Shown: in pieces, positions 30,338 through 42,300 of the stretch
How positions within the stretch are numbered: the first letter of the stretch is position 1
Layout of the letters: each line of letters opens with the position of its first letter
From: Gimesia alba
Lineage (GTDB): Bacteria > Planctomycetota > Planctomycetia > Planctomycetales > Planctomycetaceae
Direction of reading: 5' to 3'
Assembly: GCF_007744675.1 (NCBI RefSeq)
Contig: NZ_CP036269.1
Coordinates: forward strand, 5,745,546-5,809,545
Length of the DNA stretch: 64,000 nucleotides
The notes under the pieces: generated by a model
Told to the model about the DNA's origin: nothing
What the model saw: the letters and a program-made list of their open reading frames with translations, nothing else
Database searches by the model: none
Program-made: the position numbers and the translations under genes

Positions 30338-30376
30338 ACAGCCCGGTCAGTACAGTCTGACCGGGCTGTTTTTTTT
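30338..30376. terminator. strong Rho-independent terminator, likely bidirectional
   Basis: A perfect 13-bp GC-rich stem (30338-30350 with 30357-30369), a six-base loop TACAGT and eight T on the plus strand (30369-30376). It ends the outer-membrane gene. The minus-strand side is followed by a short T-rich stretch, so it may also serve the convergent haem-protein gene 18 bases away. Confidence 0.9.
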
Positions 30377-30394
30377 ATGAACGACTGAGAATCT

Positions 30395-33300
30395 CTACTT
30401 TTGAGGAGGTGCTTCCAGAGTCTTGATGAACTCCAGTAAATCCGCCATCTGTTGCTGATTGACTTCTTTCTCCAAGCCATTGGGCATTAAAGAAACGCCG
30501 TTGGAAAGCAGAGTATCGATGTTGTTTCGTAGAATCACATCTTCCTTCCCTTCCGCTCTGCGAATCGTATAGCTGGTGGCTGTTTCTGCAGCAATGATGC
30601 CGGTGAACAATTTCCCCTGCTCTGTCACAATCGTATAAGTGTTGTAATTGGACTGAGCTTCACGACTGGGGTCCAGAATGGCGATCAGCAAGTCACCGTT
30701 GGACTTGTTTTTCGTCGTTGCCAGATTCGGGCCGACATTATGTCCCTGATCCCCCACCTTATGGCAACCAGCACAGTTCTTCAGATAGATCTTCTTACCA
30801 CTCTCCACGTCCCCCTTTAATTCCAAAGCCGCCTGATACGCAGCCACGATTTTCGCCCGGTCACTATTGACTTCGCTTCCCAACACCTTGCGAGCGCGCT
30901 TGCGAATCTCCTTATTGGGATGATTCATCAACAAATCTTTTTTGTCGCGGGAAATCTCGTTGAGCTTGACCTGCTTGTTCTTGATCGCGCCCAGCAAACT
31001 GTCAATCCGACCGGATGATCCCAATAACGCATCAATCACATCGGTCCGCACAGCCGGACTGAATCCGGACCAGTTTGTCAGCAGGGCAGCGCTTACATCT
31101 TTGTGCTCCATCCTGGATAACGCTTCAACGGCTGCCAACTGAATTTTCGGTGAGGAACGCGGATTCAGCACCTCTGACAGCACATCACCGGCCACACTAA
31201 AATCCATGAAGCCCAGCAAGCGAACCGCAGCCACCCTTTCTGCCACTGGTTTGTCTTCGTCCTCGGCCGTTTGAACAGCTTCAGCGATGTTTTTATCAAA
31301 TCGCTGTTTCACCTCAGGGCTAATCTGAGGATCTTTCAGTAATGAAGCCAGAGAAGCGCCACGTCGGCCCAGACCTTCTCCTAAAGCTCCCAGTACCAAC
31401 TGTTTCTGAACCAGCGAGATGGAGTCTCCCGAGACAAAATCCAACACAGCCAATGCGTCATCTGTTTCCTTTTTCGCACCAGCAATACGTAACAGCTCGA
31501 TCACCAGAGGTCGTTTGGAACCGGAAAGTTTGCCAGCTGATTCCCGGAGAAAATTCACCGCTAAAGGCCCGGCAATATCTGCAGAAGAGGTCAGCACCGC
31601 GACCTGCATGTCTCCATCATAATTCTTTGAATCCACCAGTTTTGTCAAACCGGCAATCGCCGCCTGCCTGTCAAATTCACCCAGCGAAAAGGCCAGTTGC
31701 AACTGCACCCGGTATTCCGGATCATCGGCCAGTTTTAACACCGCCTGAGACAGTTCCGAATTCTCTTTCGCGTACTTCTCAGACAACCGGATCGCATGCT
31801 CTCGGATCCCGGCTTCGGAATCCTGTAACGCTTTTATCAGAATATCGGAATTCAACGCATTTAAACCATCGAGAGTCCATAACGCATGCAAACGTCCCAA
31901 TGGTTGCTTTGATGTTTGAAACAGTCTGATCAGATGCAGAATCGCCGCCTTGTCCTGACGTTCCCAAATCAAACGTTGCGCGGTCTCCCGGTTCCAGCTG
32001 TTCGGTGATTCCAGCTGCAATACCAGTTGATCGACAGGCAGCTTACCTAATTTCTGAACTTTGAATGTCTTCCCGTCGGGATGCTTCAGTCGATAAACCC
32101 GCCCGCGATCATGACCGCTTTCCAGGTCAAGATGTCGCTTGATATCTTCTGGAATCGAAAAGGGATGTTCGATCGTTTCCCGATACATATCGAGAACCCA
32201 CAGCGTCCCATCCGGTGCATTTACAAAATTGACCGGACGAAACCAGTTATCATCGGAAGTAATAAATTCGGTATCTTCATCAGCCCGAGTCGCGACATAG
32301 GTGGCTCCCTTACCATCCATCGTTTTACGGTGAATCAGGTTCCCACCAACATCGCCGATGAATGCATTCCCCTGAAATTCAGCAGGATAAGCACCACCAC
32401 GATAAATGGTGACTCCGGTGGCGGAAGTAAAGAAACCGGTCGCCACTAGTTCCGTTGGCGAAAGACGTTTGCGGAAATTAGGATCAGCGGCACGCCGCGC
32501 GGTGCGCACCACACGATAAGGCTCCGGCGGACTTCGTCGAAACACGGGAGCAGCCGCCCCACGCTTGGCTGCAGTCCGTAACACGCCGGGAACCGCCAGA
32601 TACGCATTTCGTTTTAAATAGTTGCTGGGATAGACCACATGCTGAATGTGGTTACTGTTGCTACAAACAAAACGATTTCCCCAGTCATCCATCGAATGCC
32701 CAAACTGGGAACCACCCGTTACTGCTACCAGTTCTCTGGTCTTAGGATTCAGCTTCAAATCCCGTCGGCCTGCGGGGATCACTTCTTTACCGTCTTTCAA
32801 AATGGACCCGCCGTTGGTCCCGCCGGCAAAGTAAATATGATTATCCAAACCCCATTTCAGATTGTTCGCCAAACCTTGCACATTATTGGTTCGCAGCCCG
32901 GTAAAGACCGTCTCACGAACATCGGCTTTGTCATCACCGTCAGTATCTTTGAAGTAATAAATATAAGGGGGTGCGATCACATACACGCCACCGTCATAGC
33001 AGCAAACTGATGTCGGCCAGGTAATTGTATCCGCGAAGACAAAACTCTTGTCCATTTTGCCATCGCCGTTGGTATCTTTTAATAACCGAATCACACCCGC
33101 ATTCTTTCGAACAGGACCGGGAATATAATCTGGAACCTGATCCGGCAGATATGGATAGCCTCGCATCTCGGCCACATACATTTGCCCGTTTTCATCAAAA
33201 CAGGCATCCACCGGGTCCATAACATCCGGCTCGGCAGCCACCAGTTCCAATTGAAAATCACGCTCCAGTTTAAACCCCTTGAGACTCTCTTTCGGAGGCG

Positions 33301-33451
33301 TCGCAGGAATCCGCTTTAACCGCTTGGATAAATCACCTTCATTCGGAAGCGGCTTTTGCGCGGTTGCTAAGGAAAAAAAGCTCCCGCCAACTAGACCTGT
33401 GAAACAAATAAGAACCAGACAAAACCATTTTTGCTGAGTAACCGAAAACAT
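30395..33451 (-). CDS. PVC-type haem-binding protein (dehydrogenase-like propeller, HEAT repeats, cytochrome c domain)
   Basis: A 1,018-residue exported protein. The ATG at 33451 is chosen over an upstream TTG because it places a signal peptide at the N-terminus ([15 protein letters not shown]). Residues of about 40-480 form a putative membrane-bound dehydrogenase propeller (the TIGR02604 type, starting with [20 protein letters not shown]). About 500-860 is a series of HEAT-like helical repeats. The C-terminus is the TIGR02603-type haem domain with NCAGCHKVG near residue 890 and a Met-containing [10 protein letters not shown] that could give the sixth ligand. This architecture is specific to planctomycetes and verrucomicrobia. 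It probably oxidises a sugar or alcohol in the periplasm, but the substrate is unknown. Downstream of guaA but with its own gap. Confidence 0.9.
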   Translation of the reverse strand: MFSVTQQKWFCLVLICFTGLVGGSFFSLATAQKPLPNEGDLSKRLKRIPATPPKESLKGFKLERDFQLELVAAEPDVMDPVDACFDENGQMYVAEMRGYPYLPDQVPDYIPGPVRKNAGVIRLLKDTNGDGKMDKSFVFADTITWPTSVCCYDGGVYVIAPPYIYYFKDTDGDDKADVRETVFTGLRTNNVQGLANNLKWGLDNHIYFAGGTNGGSILKDGKEVIPAGRRDLKLNPKTRELVAVTGGSQFGHSMDDWGNRFVCSNSNHIQHVVYPSNYLKRNAYLAVPGVLRTAAKRGAAAPVFRRSPPEPYRVVRTARRAADPNFRKRLSPTELVATGFFTSATGVTIYRGGAYPAEFQGNAFIGDVGGNLIHRKTMDGKGATYVATRADEDTEFITSDDNWFRPVNFVNAPDGTLWVLDMYRETIEHPFSIPEDIKRHLDLESGHDRGRVYRLKHPDGKTFKVQKLGKLPVDQLVLQLESPNSWNRETAQRLIWERQDKAAILHLIRLFQTSKQPLGRLHALWTLDGLNALNSDILIKALQDSEAGIREHAIRLSEKYAKENSELSQAVLKLADDPEYRVQLQLAFSLGEFDRQAAIAGLTKLVDSKNYDGDMQVAVLTSSADIAGPLAVNFLRESAGKLSGSKRPLVIELLRIAGAKKETDDALAVLDFVSGDSISLVQKQLVLGALGEGLGRRGASLASLLKDPQISPEVKQRFDKNIAEAVQTAEDEDKPVAERVAAVRLLGFMDFSVAGDVLSEVLNPRSSPKIQLAAVEALSRMEHKDVSAALLTNWSGFSPAVRTDVIDALLGSSGRIDSLLGAIKNKQVKLNEISRDKKDLLMNHPNKEIRKRARKVLGSEVNSDRAKIVAAYQAALELKGDVESGKKIYLKNCAGCHKVGDQGHNVGPNLATTKNKSNGDLLIAILDPSREAQSNYNTYTIVTEQGKLFTGIIAAETATSYTIRRAEGKEDVILRNNIDTLLSNGVSLMPNGLEKEVNQQQMADLLEFIKTLEAPPQK

Positions 33452-33696
33452 GTATTTCGACTTTCTATACCAGGAAACGCAATCTACGTGTATGAGGAAT
33501 TCAAAGGTGGGGTGGAGCCAAACGATCTGAAATCGATTCAATGTTGAATGCGATGCGCTCGATTAGACTTCCAAGGCGAGTAAATTATAAAGAACATTAA
33601 CGAATACATCCTAAAATACCCGGATCGCACCGGAAATCAAGTCCATTTCAGCTCAATCACCAGAATCCCTCCGCGGGCGGCTGTTGTTACTACGAC

Positions 33697-33729
33697 ACAC
33701 CATTCATTTTTGAGAGTATGAAATGGTGT
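33697..33729 (-). terminator. possible guaA terminator
   Basis: ACACCATT-CAT and ATG-a-AATGGTGT form an 11-bp stem with one bulged A, 11 bases after the guaA stop. There is no T-tract, so it is a weak call. Confidence 0.35.
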
Positions 33730-33739
33730 TGGGGAAATG

Positions 33740-35338
33740 TTATTCCCACTCAATCGTACTAGGCGGTTTTGAACTGATATCATACACCACGCGATTGATT
33801 CCCCGCACATTATTGGTGATGCGGGTCGACATGCGCTCCAGAACTTCGTGAGGCAGAGGAGACCAGTTGGCAGTCATGAAATCATCTGTTTCGACAGCAC
33901 GAATCGCAGCGACATCCTCATAAGTTCGACCATCGCCCATCACACCCACCGATCGAATTGGAAGCAAGACAGCAAATGCCTGCTTGGTTTGGCGATACAG
34001 ATTTGCTTTGTGTAATTCATCGATCACAATCAGATCCGCTTCCCGGAGAACCTTCAACCGTTCTTCTGTGACTTCACCCAGACAACGCACCGCCAGCCCG
34101 GGGCCGGGGAATGGATGGCGGTAAATCAAATCGTCAGGCAGCCCCAGTTCGTGCCCCATTTCGCGAACTTCATCTTTAAACAGTTCGCGCAGAGGTTCAA
34201 TCAGTTCAAAGCCGAGCTGTTCCGGTAATCCCCCCACATTGTGATGCAACTTAATCGTGTCTGCCGGACCATCAGGATTGGACCCTGATTCAATCACATC
34301 AGGATACAGGGTTCCCTGTGCCAGAAACTGGGCGTTCTCAATCGACTTCGCTTCTTTCTGAAACACTTCGATGAACAATCGACCGATGATTTTCCGTTTT
34401 TCCTGTGGGTCAGTGACTCCAGCCAGTTCCGATAAAAACATCTTTTGCGCATCGACAACATGCAGGTCGGTTTTAAAGTGTTCGCCAAAACGGTGAGACA
34501 CTTCGTCGGCTTCCCCTTTTCTCAATAAGCCGTTATCTACGAAAATACACGAAAGCTGCGGACCAATGGCACGGTACAGCAAGGCAGCAACGACCGAGGA
34601 ATCAACGCCCCCCGATAAGCCACAGATCACACGCTTATCGCCCACCCGCTCCCGGATCGATTCAATTTCCTGTTCGATCAAATTGGAAATTCTCCAGGTC
34701 CCCTCACACCCGCATACTTTTTTCACAAAGTTGGACAGCAACATGCCACCAAATTCGGTATGTGTGACTTCAGGGTGGAACTGCAGTCCAAAGAAAGGCT
34801 TACTGTGATGCTTGACCGCGGCAAACTGACAGGTTTCCGTCGACGCCAGCGAAGTAAAGTGTTCGCTCAGATTCTGAACCTGATCACCATGACTCATCCA
34901 GGCAACGAAATTCGTAGGTACCCCTGAGAACAAATTCGTGTGGTCGCTCACAGTACAGGGTGTGCGGCCAAATTCCCGGGATTCTCCTGATTTGACTTCA
35001 CAGCCCTGGGAATCACAAACAAGCTGCATACCGTAACAGATCCCCAGAATCGGAATCCCCAGATTGAAGATTTCTGGATCCGCCTGAGGTGCGTCTTCCC
35101 CATACACACTGGCAGGACCACCAGAAAGGATAATCCCTTTCGGATTGAGTTCTTTGATACGCTCAGCGGAAAGATTGGGACGTGCCAATTGGCTGAAGAC
35201 GTTCTGCTCGCGAACTCGTCTTGTGATTAACTGGGAAGTTTGAGATCCAAAATCCAGGACTAGAATTAATTCTTCCTGCTTTGTATCGATTAAACTCTGA
35301 GAAAGAGCATCCTGCTCAGAGACTTGAGGATCAGTCAT
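33740..35338 (-). CDS. guaA: GMP synthase (glutamine-hydrolysing)
   Basis: Converts XMP, ATP and glutamine to GMP, the last step of guanine nucleotide synthesis, in the cytoplasm. The N-terminal glutamine amidotransferase begins [19 protein letters not shown], with the oxyanion block [10 protein letters not shown], the nucleophile Cys in GICYGMQLV and the His/Glu pair in LQFHPEVTH. The ATP pyrophosphatase P-loop is [15 protein letters not shown]. The C-terminal dimerisation domain ends with the conserved KPPSTIEWE. Its 532 residues are normal for the family. I use the ATG at 35338, with GAGAAC upstream, rather than the TTG eight codons before it. Nothing unusual. Confidence 0.97.
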   Translation of the reverse strand: MTDPQVSEQDALSQSLIDTKQEELILVLDFGSQTSQLITRRVREQNVFSQLARPNLSAERIKELNPKGIILSGGPASVYGEDAPQADPEIFNLGIPILGICYGMQLVCDSQGCEVKSGESREFGRTPCTVSDHTNLFSGVPTNFVAWMSHGDQVQNLSEHFTSLASTETCQFAAVKHHSKPFFGLQFHPEVTHTEFGGMLLSNFVKKVCGCEGTWRISNLIEQEIESIRERVGDKRVICGLSGGVDSSVVAALLYRAIGPQLSCIFVDNGLLRKGEADEVSHRFGEHFKTDLHVVDAQKMFLSELAGVTDPQEKRKIIGRLFIEVFQKEAKSIENAQFLAQGTLYPDVIESGSNPDGPADTIKLHHNVGGLPEQLGFELIEPLRELFKDEVREMGHELGLPDDLIYRHPFPGPGLAVRCLGEVTEERLKVLREADLIVIDELHKANLYRQTKQAFAVLLPIRSVGVMGDGRTYEDVAAIRAVETDDFMTANWSPLPHEVLERMSTRITNNVRGINRVVYDISSKPPSTIEWE

Positions 35339-35862
35339 TACGTTCTCGAAATATTGATGCAATCGAAAGAATCACCAGAGACACTCGCGCCAAGGCCGCC
35401 GATGAATTGACTCGCCAGGGACCACAGCCCTCTGGAACGATAGAATTCAGCTTGAAAAGCAAGCCGCTATCTTAGCGAGTCCATTTTCGAAATCCAATTC
35501 CGCCCGCCCAATTCAATGAGGAAACCAGCAGGAATCTGTACCCGTCAGTCAAAATACAAAAGCTGCGACGGATATAGGTCTATGAGCACCAAAATTCGGT
35601 ACCTCTGTTTGAACTTATAACGACATCATTCAGTCAAAAACACTGACAGTAATAGAACTTACATCAAATCAGACGCATCAGGGGAATTTGAACCATTCCT
35701 GCCGATCCATCCGATAATTCCAGTAATGCAACAATTGCGGAAAATCACGCGCAGCAGGAATGTGTGAATTACACGTTTCGTTTACCTAATATTCCAAAAG
35801 GCCGGGAACAAATGCTTCCCTGCTCTCTCTTTTCAACAAAATATTGCCAGGAACAGAAAATC
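35339..35862. other. intergenic region between guaA and a secreted protein gene
   Basis: A 524-base gap between divergent genes. I looked for a guanine riboswitch or tRNA-like element and saw nothing convincing. It should contain both promoters. Confidence 0.4.
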
Positions 35863-36825
35863 ATGCTTCTCCAATGGAATCATTTTTTCTCCAGACATTG
35901 TCTGGCTTTGATCGCAGGAACCTCAATTCTCATTGCAGGAGCCGATGTAAACGCACAAGTAGTGCCGGGAACCGGCACAAAAGTAGATGGGTCTTGGGAT
36001 GATTTTGAAGATGAATCCTGGGAATTCGTCACCAATCTCCCTAAAAGTAGCTACAACGTTGATAAACAGACCCGGTATCCCCTGGGTCAATCCTCCAACA
36101 GTATCTGGACAGAAAGTGCCAAGCGAGGACAACCAGATATTCTGCAGCGTGTTCCTACCCCACCAGGCGGTCTCCCCGGCAGTAAAGGGGCCTTACTGAT
36201 GAAAAGCCTGCATACAGGCGTTCCAGGGCAAGGCAGCCGGGGAACTAATCAGGACGACCTGATCATGCAGGGTAACATGGTCTCAGTCAATTTTTCACCC
36301 AGCGTGATTACGCGTGTTTATCTTCCGCCATTTGAGGAATGGGAAGACAAAATCGGCACATCCTTCGGCTTCCGAACTGCAGTTAAAGCACCCATGAAAT
36401 CAAAAAGCACTCGACGCAGAAGATTTTTCCGCAGCAGTAGCTATTCCACAAAAATGGAAACCCTCTACCTGGGAATGTTCATTCAGTTCAACAGTAAAAC
36501 AGATAGCCCAAATGGAGAAGATTCTGCCGTGTTTGTCGTCCGGGCAGATACATCAGGTCAGGATTTTATCGGACCGGAAATTAAACAGACCGGCTGGTGG
36601 ACACTCGGCATGTCATTCACACCCGATGGACGTATTCACTATTATGCCAGCCCTGGCGTCGATCCTCTGACCCCGGCTGACCGCTTTGCATCGCACCTGC
36701 CTTATGGAACAAGAATTCAGTCGTTCCATACCGCATTCTTCAATGTCTGCAATCAGGACAATGGTCGCACCTGGTCCACTGAGTGGATCATTGACGACCC
36801 CGCGATGTACTACATCAGTCGCTAG
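35863..36825 (+). CDS. secreted hypothetical protein
   Basis: A 320-residue exported protein. The start at 35863 is chosen because it gives a proper signal peptide (CLALIAGTSILIAGADVNA) and is preceded by AGGAACAG; an upstream GTG would add 33 residues before it. The mature part begins with a Asp/Glu/Trp-rich stretch (WDDFEDESWEF), then a mostly beta domain with many aromatic residues (ETLYLGMFIQFN, WWTLGMSFTPDGRIHYYASPG) and ends WIIDDPAMYYISR. The pattern resembles a jelly-roll or LamG-like lectin domain, but I do not recognise the family. Similar proteins seem confined to planctomycetes, which is from memory and not checked here. Confidence 0.72.
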   Translation: MLLQWNHFFSRHCLALIAGTSILIAGADVNAQVVPGTGTKVDGSWDDFEDESWEFVTNLPKSSYNVDKQTRYPLGQSSNSIWTESAKRGQPDILQRVPTPPGGLPGSKGALLMKSLHTGVPGQGSRGTNQDDLIMQGNMVSVNFSPSVITRVYLPPFEEWEDKIGTSFGFRTAVKAPMKSKSTRRRRFFRSSSYSTKMETLYLGMFIQFNSKTDSPNGEDSAVFVVRADTSGQDFIGPEIKQTGWWTLGMSFTPDGRIHYYASPGVDPLTPADRFASHLPYGTRIQSFHTAFFNVCNQDNGRTWSTEWIIDDPAMYYISR

Positions 36826-36864
36826 ATTTTGACGAAACCGGATTCTGATTAAAAATGATAAATC

Positions 36865-36900
36865 AGAAACGGCATACTCTCTCAGGGTATGCCGTTTCTT
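36865..36900 (+). terminator. Rho-independent terminator
   Basis: A perfect 13-bp stem (36865-36877 with 36887-36899), a nine-base loop and a T-rich tail, 40 bases after the stop of the secreted protein gene. It overlaps a possible early ATG of the next gene at 36889, which argues against that start. Confidence 0.75.
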
Positions 36901-36960
36901 CGTTTCTGCTTATCATGTTTTTTCGCTTCACGATCGTTGTTTTCTTTTCAGGACCTCACG

Positions 36961-37731
36961 ATGTTCGTAAATAAGATCAAAACGCTGCTTTCTCAGGGAG
37001 AGGTTGCTCTCGGCGTCGGCATGCCGGATGCCTCTGAAATCCTGGCAAAACTTTCCGTCGACACCGGAATCGATTTTTTATGGATCGACCTGGAACATCG
37101 TCCCTACAGTGTGAATGAAGTCAAACATCTCCCGGAAATTGCCCGCCGCAAAGGCTGCATGCCGATGATCCGCGTGCCTGGTCTGGACCCGATTTACTTC
37201 AAAAAAGCACTCGACATCGGAGCCAACACTATCATGGTTCCGCAGATCAACAACGCAGAAGAAGCAAAGCTGGCCGTACAGTACGCAAAATATCCGCCCG
37301 AAGGAACCCGAGGCGTCTCTCCCGACTGGACGATGTTCATGGATTTTTCCTTCGATGATTATCTGCCACACGCCAATGAGGAAACCGCCATCGTCGCGCA
37401 GATTGAATCGCCGGAAGGCATTGAAAACATTGAAGAAATCGCCGCCGTTGATGGCATCGATGTTGTCTTCGCCGGTCCCATGGACCTCTCTGCTTCTCTC
37501 GGAATCATCGGTCAGACACAACACCCTGAACTCCTGAAATTATTGGCAGACTTCCCCAAACGGGTTGCGCGCGCCAATAAACCCGCCGGAATTACCTTCG
37601 CCGACCTCGACCGCTGTCGCCAGGCCATCGATGAAGGCTACCGCTTCGTCAATATTGGCTCGGTCGCCTCCCTGGGAACATTTGGGATTAAAGCGGTCCT
37701 GCCGGAATTACGGGAACGAGCCAGAAAATAA
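36961..37731 (+). CDS. HpcH/HpaI family aldolase
   Basis: A class II, divalent-metal-dependent aldolase that cleaves or forms 2-oxo-acid carbon bonds, such as 4-hydroxy-2-oxo-heptanedioate or 2-keto-3-deoxy sugar acids. The 256-residue protein is the usual length and starts MFVNKIKTLL. The catalytic His is in WIDLEHRPYS (H46), the phosphate/carboxylate Arg in MIRVPG, and the metal ligands are the Glu in AQIESPEGIENI and the Asp in GPMDLSASLG. A TIM barrel, cytoplasmic. I chose 36961 because an upstream ATG at 36889 lies in a terminator stem. It may serve sugar-acid breakdown together with the polysaccharide-related genes nearby, but the substrate is not determined. Confidence 0.92.
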   Translation: MFVNKIKTLLSQGEVALGVGMPDASEILAKLSVDTGIDFLWIDLEHRPYSVNEVKHLPEIARRKGCMPMIRVPGLDPIYFKKALDIGANTIMVPQINNAEEAKLAVQYAKYPPEGTRGVSPDWTMFMDFSFDDYLPHANEETAIVAQIESPEGIENIEEIAAVDGIDVVFAGPMDLSASLGIIGQTQHPELLKLLADFPKRVARANKPAGITFADLDRCRQAIDEGYRFVNIGSVASLGTFGIKAVLPELRERARK

Positions 37732-37829
37732 TTCTCCGTTCCTGACAGACTCCACTGGAACACATAAACACAATTTGATACAATTCGTACGCTCAATCGA
37801 TTTCAGACGACAGCGGGAGAACTATCAAG

Positions 37830-39194
37830 ATGTTGACACTGCTTGGACAAAACCACGCACAAGGTTCATTTTGCGATCACTTATCGCGGCGGAACTTCCT
37901 CCAGGTTGGTAGCTTGGGGCTGTCTGGCCTGACGCTCCCTCGCCTGTTACAAGCCGAATCAAACCCGGCCCATAAAAAACGACAGAAATCCGTGATCATG
38001 ATCTATCTGGTCGGGGGTCCCCCGCACCAGGATATGATCGACCTCAAACCAGAAGCCCCCAAAGAGATTGCCGGTCCCTGGCGGCCTATCTCAACCAACG
38101 TGCCCGGAATTGAAATTTGTGAAGCCTTCCCCCGCATGGCTCAACTCATGGATAAAATGGTTCTGGTACGCTCCATCGTCGGCTCGCAAAGCGGCCACGA
38201 TGCCATCCAGTGTTTCAACGGCCATGATCCCAAAAAAACGAAACCGCAGGGGGGGTGGCCGCAATTCGGTTCGACTGTCTCCAAAGTTCAAGGCGCGCAT
38301 GTGGAATCAGCGCCCCCCTTCATCAGCCTCTGCTATCCCTGTACTCACGGCCCTTACAACGAACCAGGACCAGGCTTCCTGGGACTCTCGCATTCACCAT
38401 TTCGTCCCATGGGTCCAACCCGCAACGATATGGTTCTCAATGGAATCTCACTCGAACGACTTTCCGATCGCAAACAACTGCTGCAGAGTATCGATAATTT
38501 CAAACGGGAAGCAGACGCATCCGGCATGATGACCGGCCTGGATACCTTCACCGAACAGGCAATGGGCGTGCTGACTTCGTCGCAACTCGCAGAAGCCCTC
38601 GACCTTTCCAAAGAAGATCCGGAAACAGTCAAACGCTATGGTACCGGCGATCCCACTAAATTCATCGACAGTAACGGCGCTCCTCGCGTTCCGCAGAGCA
38701 TGCTCGTGGCCCGCCGCTTGATCGAAGCCGGAGCCCGCGTCGTGACTTTGAATTACAGCAAGTGGGACTGGCACGGCGGCCCCAACAACTCCATCTTCAA
38801 ACGTGAAGCAGAAGATTTCCCCGTATTTGATCAATGCGTCAGCGCGCTTCTCGAAGACCTGCATCAACGTGGACTCGATCAAGACTGTACTGTCGCCATC
38901 TGGGGTGAATTCGGGCGGACTCCCAAAATCAGTGCCCGGGTTGGCCGCGATCACTGGCCCCGCGTCAACTCGGCGATCCTCTTCGGCGGTGGCATGAAAA
39001 CCGGTCAGGTCATCGGCGCCACCGATCGTCTGGGAGGCGAAGCCGTCGATCGTCCCGTTACATTCCCTGAGCTCTTTTCCACGCTGTATCATAATCTGGG
39101 GATCAATACAGAGCATACCACGGTCGAAGACTTCAGCGGCCGTCCGCAATATCTGGTAGAAGAACACGCCAAACCATTGCCAGAATTGATTTAA
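37830..39194 (+). CDS. Tat-exported DUF1501 protein
   Basis: A 454-residue protein with a twin-arginine signal at residues 18-30 (HLSRRNFLQVGSL) and the DUF1501 core: VIMIYLVGGPPHQDMIDLKP near the N-terminus and the C-terminal IWGEFGRTPKISARVGRDHW block. DUF1501 is related to the alkaline phosphatase/sulfatase superfamily, and members normally sit beside PSCyt/DUF1549/DUF1553 genes, as here. GGGAGAAC lies about 10 bases before the ATG. It is 98 bases after the aldolase, so co-transcription is possible. Function unknown; periplasmic location is likely. Confidence 0.9.
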   Translation: MLTLLGQNHAQGSFCDHLSRRNFLQVGSLGLSGLTLPRLLQAESNPAHKKRQKSVIMIYLVGGPPHQDMIDLKPEAPKEIAGPWRPISTNVPGIEICEAFPRMAQLMDKMVLVRSIVGSQSGHDAIQCFNGHDPKKTKPQGGWPQFGSTVSKVQGAHVESAPPFISLCYPCTHGPYNEPGPGFLGLSHSPFRPMGPTRNDMVLNGISLERLSDRKQLLQSIDNFKREADASGMMTGLDTFTEQAMGVLTSSQLAEALDLSKEDPETVKRYGTGDPTKFIDSNGAPRVPQSMLVARRLIEAGARVVTLNYSKWDWHGGPNNSIFKREAEDFPVFDQCVSALLEDLHQRGLDQDCTVAIWGEFGRTPKISARVGRDHWPRVNSAILFGGGMKTGQVIGATDRLGGEAVDRPVTFPELFSTLYHNLGINTEHTTVEDFSGRPQYLVEEHAKPLPELI

Positions 39195-39244
39195 CACTCC
39201 CACCAGCGAATTTGCCTCTCTTTTTCAGCTTAGCCGATTAAAAC

Positions 39245-39274
39245 TTGAATCGCTTCAACTGAAAGCGTTAAAAT
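39245..39274 (+). promoter_or_regulatory. candidate promoter of the PSCyt/DUF1501/PQQ operon
   Basis: TTGAAT at 39245-39250, an 18-base spacer and TAAAAT at 39269-39274. Five of six bases match at each box. It lies about 125 bases upstream of the first gene of the operon. Confidence 0.4.
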
Positions 39275-39398
39275 AGCTTATGGCAATATTGTAAGATATT
39301 GTTCCCCCCATTTTGAAATGACACGTAGTACTGAATATGCTGTCATAACAAGCTTCGGCTGAATCACGACCTGTATTCTGAAAAAGAAACCTCCGCGC

Positions 39399-42300
39399 AT
39401 GAAGCATTTTCTCCGCATAAGCTCTGTTATCCTGTTGATGGCCGTCTGCGTCAGTATTTCGACTTCAGCCGAAGAACTAAAATCAAAAGCAGACTCCGTT
39501 CCCCAGTTTACACCAGACCAGTTGGAGTTCTTTGAAAAGTCGATTCGCCCCTTGCTCGCCGAACATTGTTACAAGTGCCATAGCGGCCAAGCCAAACGGC
39601 TCGAAGGGGGGCTGCGACTCGATGCACGCTCGCTGATCATGAAAGGCGGCGATTCCGGCCCTTCTGCAGACACGAAAAAACCACACGACAGCCTGCTGCT
39701 GGAAGCGGTCCGATATGAATCGTTCGAGATGCCTCCCGACACACGTCTCAAAAAGGAGCAGATTGATCTCTTAACGCGCTGGGTCGAAATGGGACTCCCC
39801 TGGCCCGATGAAAAACCACCCGCTGAGAGAGAAGCTGCTGAAACATTTGACCTAAAACACCGGCGTGATACACACTGGGTCTGGCAACCACTAAAAGACG
39901 TGACACCACCGGCGGTCAAGAATAAGAACTGGTCGGCACATCCCGTGGATCAGTTCATCCTGGCGAAGCTCGAAGCCAACAAGCTGCAGCCTGCACAACC
40001 CGCCGACAAGCGGACCATCATCCGACGACTCTACTTCGACCTGATCGGCCTTCCGCCGACTCCCGCTCAGATTCACTCCTACCTGAATGATCAATCACCC
40101 AACGCCACCGAGAAGGTCGTCGATCAGCTTCTGGCAGCACCTCAATTCGGAGAACGCTGGGGACGCCATTGGCTGGACCTGATGCGATATGCCGAATCAC
40201 GAGGACACGAGTTCGACAATGATGCCCCCAATGCCTTTCAGTATCGCGACTACGTTATCCGGGCCTTGAATGCCGACCTGCCCTATGATCAGTTCGTCAC
40301 CGAACACATCGCCGGCGATTTACTCAAACAGCCCCGATTGAATCCCGAGAAACAGTTTAATGAATCCGTCCTGGCAACCGCCTTCTGGTATCTGGGGGAA
40401 TGGGTGCACTCGCCCGTTGATATCCGCAAAGATGAAACCGACCGCTTTGACAATGCGATCGACGTCATGACCAAATCATTTCTGGGCATGACTGTTTCCT
40501 GTGCCCGTTGTCACGATCACAAGTTCGATGCGATCTCCACGAAAGACTACTACGCCTTGTATGGATACCTGCAAAGCAGCAACTATCATCAGGTGCGGTT
40601 TGAATCGATGCCGCACAATCAGAACATCGTACAGCGGGCAGAACAACTGCATCAGCGTCAACAGAGCCTGCTCAAGGCAAAACTGAAAGCCGCGTTCCAG
40701 CACGAAGTCAAAAATTTCTCCCGCTACTATCAGAGTGCCTCGCAACTGGTTCAGTCCGGAAAAGCGACCGACTTGGAACAACGGCTTCATGCACAGGCAG
40801 CAGAACAGCAACTCAATCCAGGCATTCTCAAACGCTGGGTTCAATTACTGCAGAACAATCAGGCCGCGGAAAAGGAACTCAAAGCCGCCATCTTGCTGGA
40901 GAAGAACACGCAAGCTTCACTGGCTTCACCTAGTCCCTTCGCACCAGCCAGTCCCGAATCACCCAACCGAACCATCGTCAATTATGGCAATTGTCCCCCG
41001 GAAGACTTCATCACCGACGGCTTCACCTTTGGCCTGGCCCCGCGTCCTCGAGGCACGCTTCTGTTCAATCCAGCCGACCAGCAGCTCCCGCTGACGGTTC
41101 AACTGGAAGGAGCCGCGGTCCGCGATCCACTCTGGAACGATCTGCAAGACGTGAAATCCCCGCAAATGAACCAGAAAAATCAACTACGATCCTATCCCCG
41201 TGCAGGAAGAACGCTCCGCACTCCCACCTTCGAAGTCCAGGGATCGATCGCCTACCGGGTGAAGGGCTCCTGCTGGGTCTATGCTTGTGTCGATTCTCAT
41301 CGTCTGCTGTTCGGCCCCCTGCACGGCTCGACATTGAAGAAAGTCACCGCTGACAAATCCGGCAAACCGCTATGGGTCTTTCATGATCTGTCCCGCTACA
41401 AGGGACATCGCGTCCATCTGGAGTTCACCCCCATCGATAAAGGACCGCTGGAAGTCTATCAGGTCAAACACGCGACTCAGTTTCCCGAGCCCGATCTCAC
41501 CTCCGTCAGCCTGAAAAGCCCCAAGGTCCAAAAAGCCTTCACCGATGCGTTCAACGATTACTTTGACAGTCCAGACAAACCGGCTTCTCAGACGGTCTCC
41601 CTGATCAACTGGACCCTCGCTCATCCCGACCTGTTCTCCGAACCAGACAGCCCGGAACGGCTCGCACTCAAAAAAGAAATCGAAGACTATCAGGCACAAC
41701 GTGCGAAACTGAAACAGGCAATTCAAACCGAATCGCAAACCGCAATGGCGATCATGGATGGCAGTGCGGAAAACGACCATGTCCTCATTCGTGGTAGCCA
41801 TCAAAATCAAGGCCCCGTCGTCGAACGGCGATTCCTGGAAGCGCTCAACGGCGTCACTCCAGAGAATACTTCCGGAAGCGGGCGGCTTGCATTGGCACGC
41901 GAGATTAATGATCCCGCAAATCCGCTCACGCATCGTGTGATCGTCAATCGCATCTGGGCGCACCTCTTCGGCCGGGGCATTGTCCCCAGCGTCGATAATT
42001 TTGGCGTCCTCGGAGAACGACCTTCGCATTCGGAACTGCTGGACTATCTGGCGATAAAATTCCTGAACGAGGGCCGCTCTCTCAAACAGATGATTAAGTC
42101 TCTCGTGCTGACCCAAACGTATCAGCAGGCTAGCCAGACCGCCTTGAATGTTTCGGAAATCGATCCCGATAATATTTATCTCCACAAAATGCCGCTCAAG
42201 CGACTGGAAGGCGAAGCCATTCGCGATGCGCTGTTAAGTATTTCCGGAAGACTCGATACAACGATGTACGGCTCTTCCATCCCCGTTCACCTCACGAAAT

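Noticed and set aside
30395..33541. TTG start for the PVC haem protein at 33541
   Set aside because: It adds 30 residues before a clear signal peptide. The ATG at 33451 puts the signal at the N-terminus.
35670..35710. A T-arm-like GGTTCAAAT on the minus strand
   Set aside because: No matching acceptor or anticodon stems can be formed around it, so it is not a tRNA.
36889..36960. Upstream ATG that would lengthen the aldolase by 24 residues
   Set aside because: It lies within the right arm of a strong terminator, and the added residues look like random hydrophobic sequence. The downstream start gives the family's usual N-terminus.
38448..39203. 251-codon minus-strand frame within the first DUF1501 gene
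   Set aside because: Fully contained antisense shadow of a well-supported gene.
41370..42185. 271-codon minus-strand frame within the PSCyt gene
   Set aside because: Antisense shadow of DUF1549/DUF1553 coding sequence, with no independent evidence.
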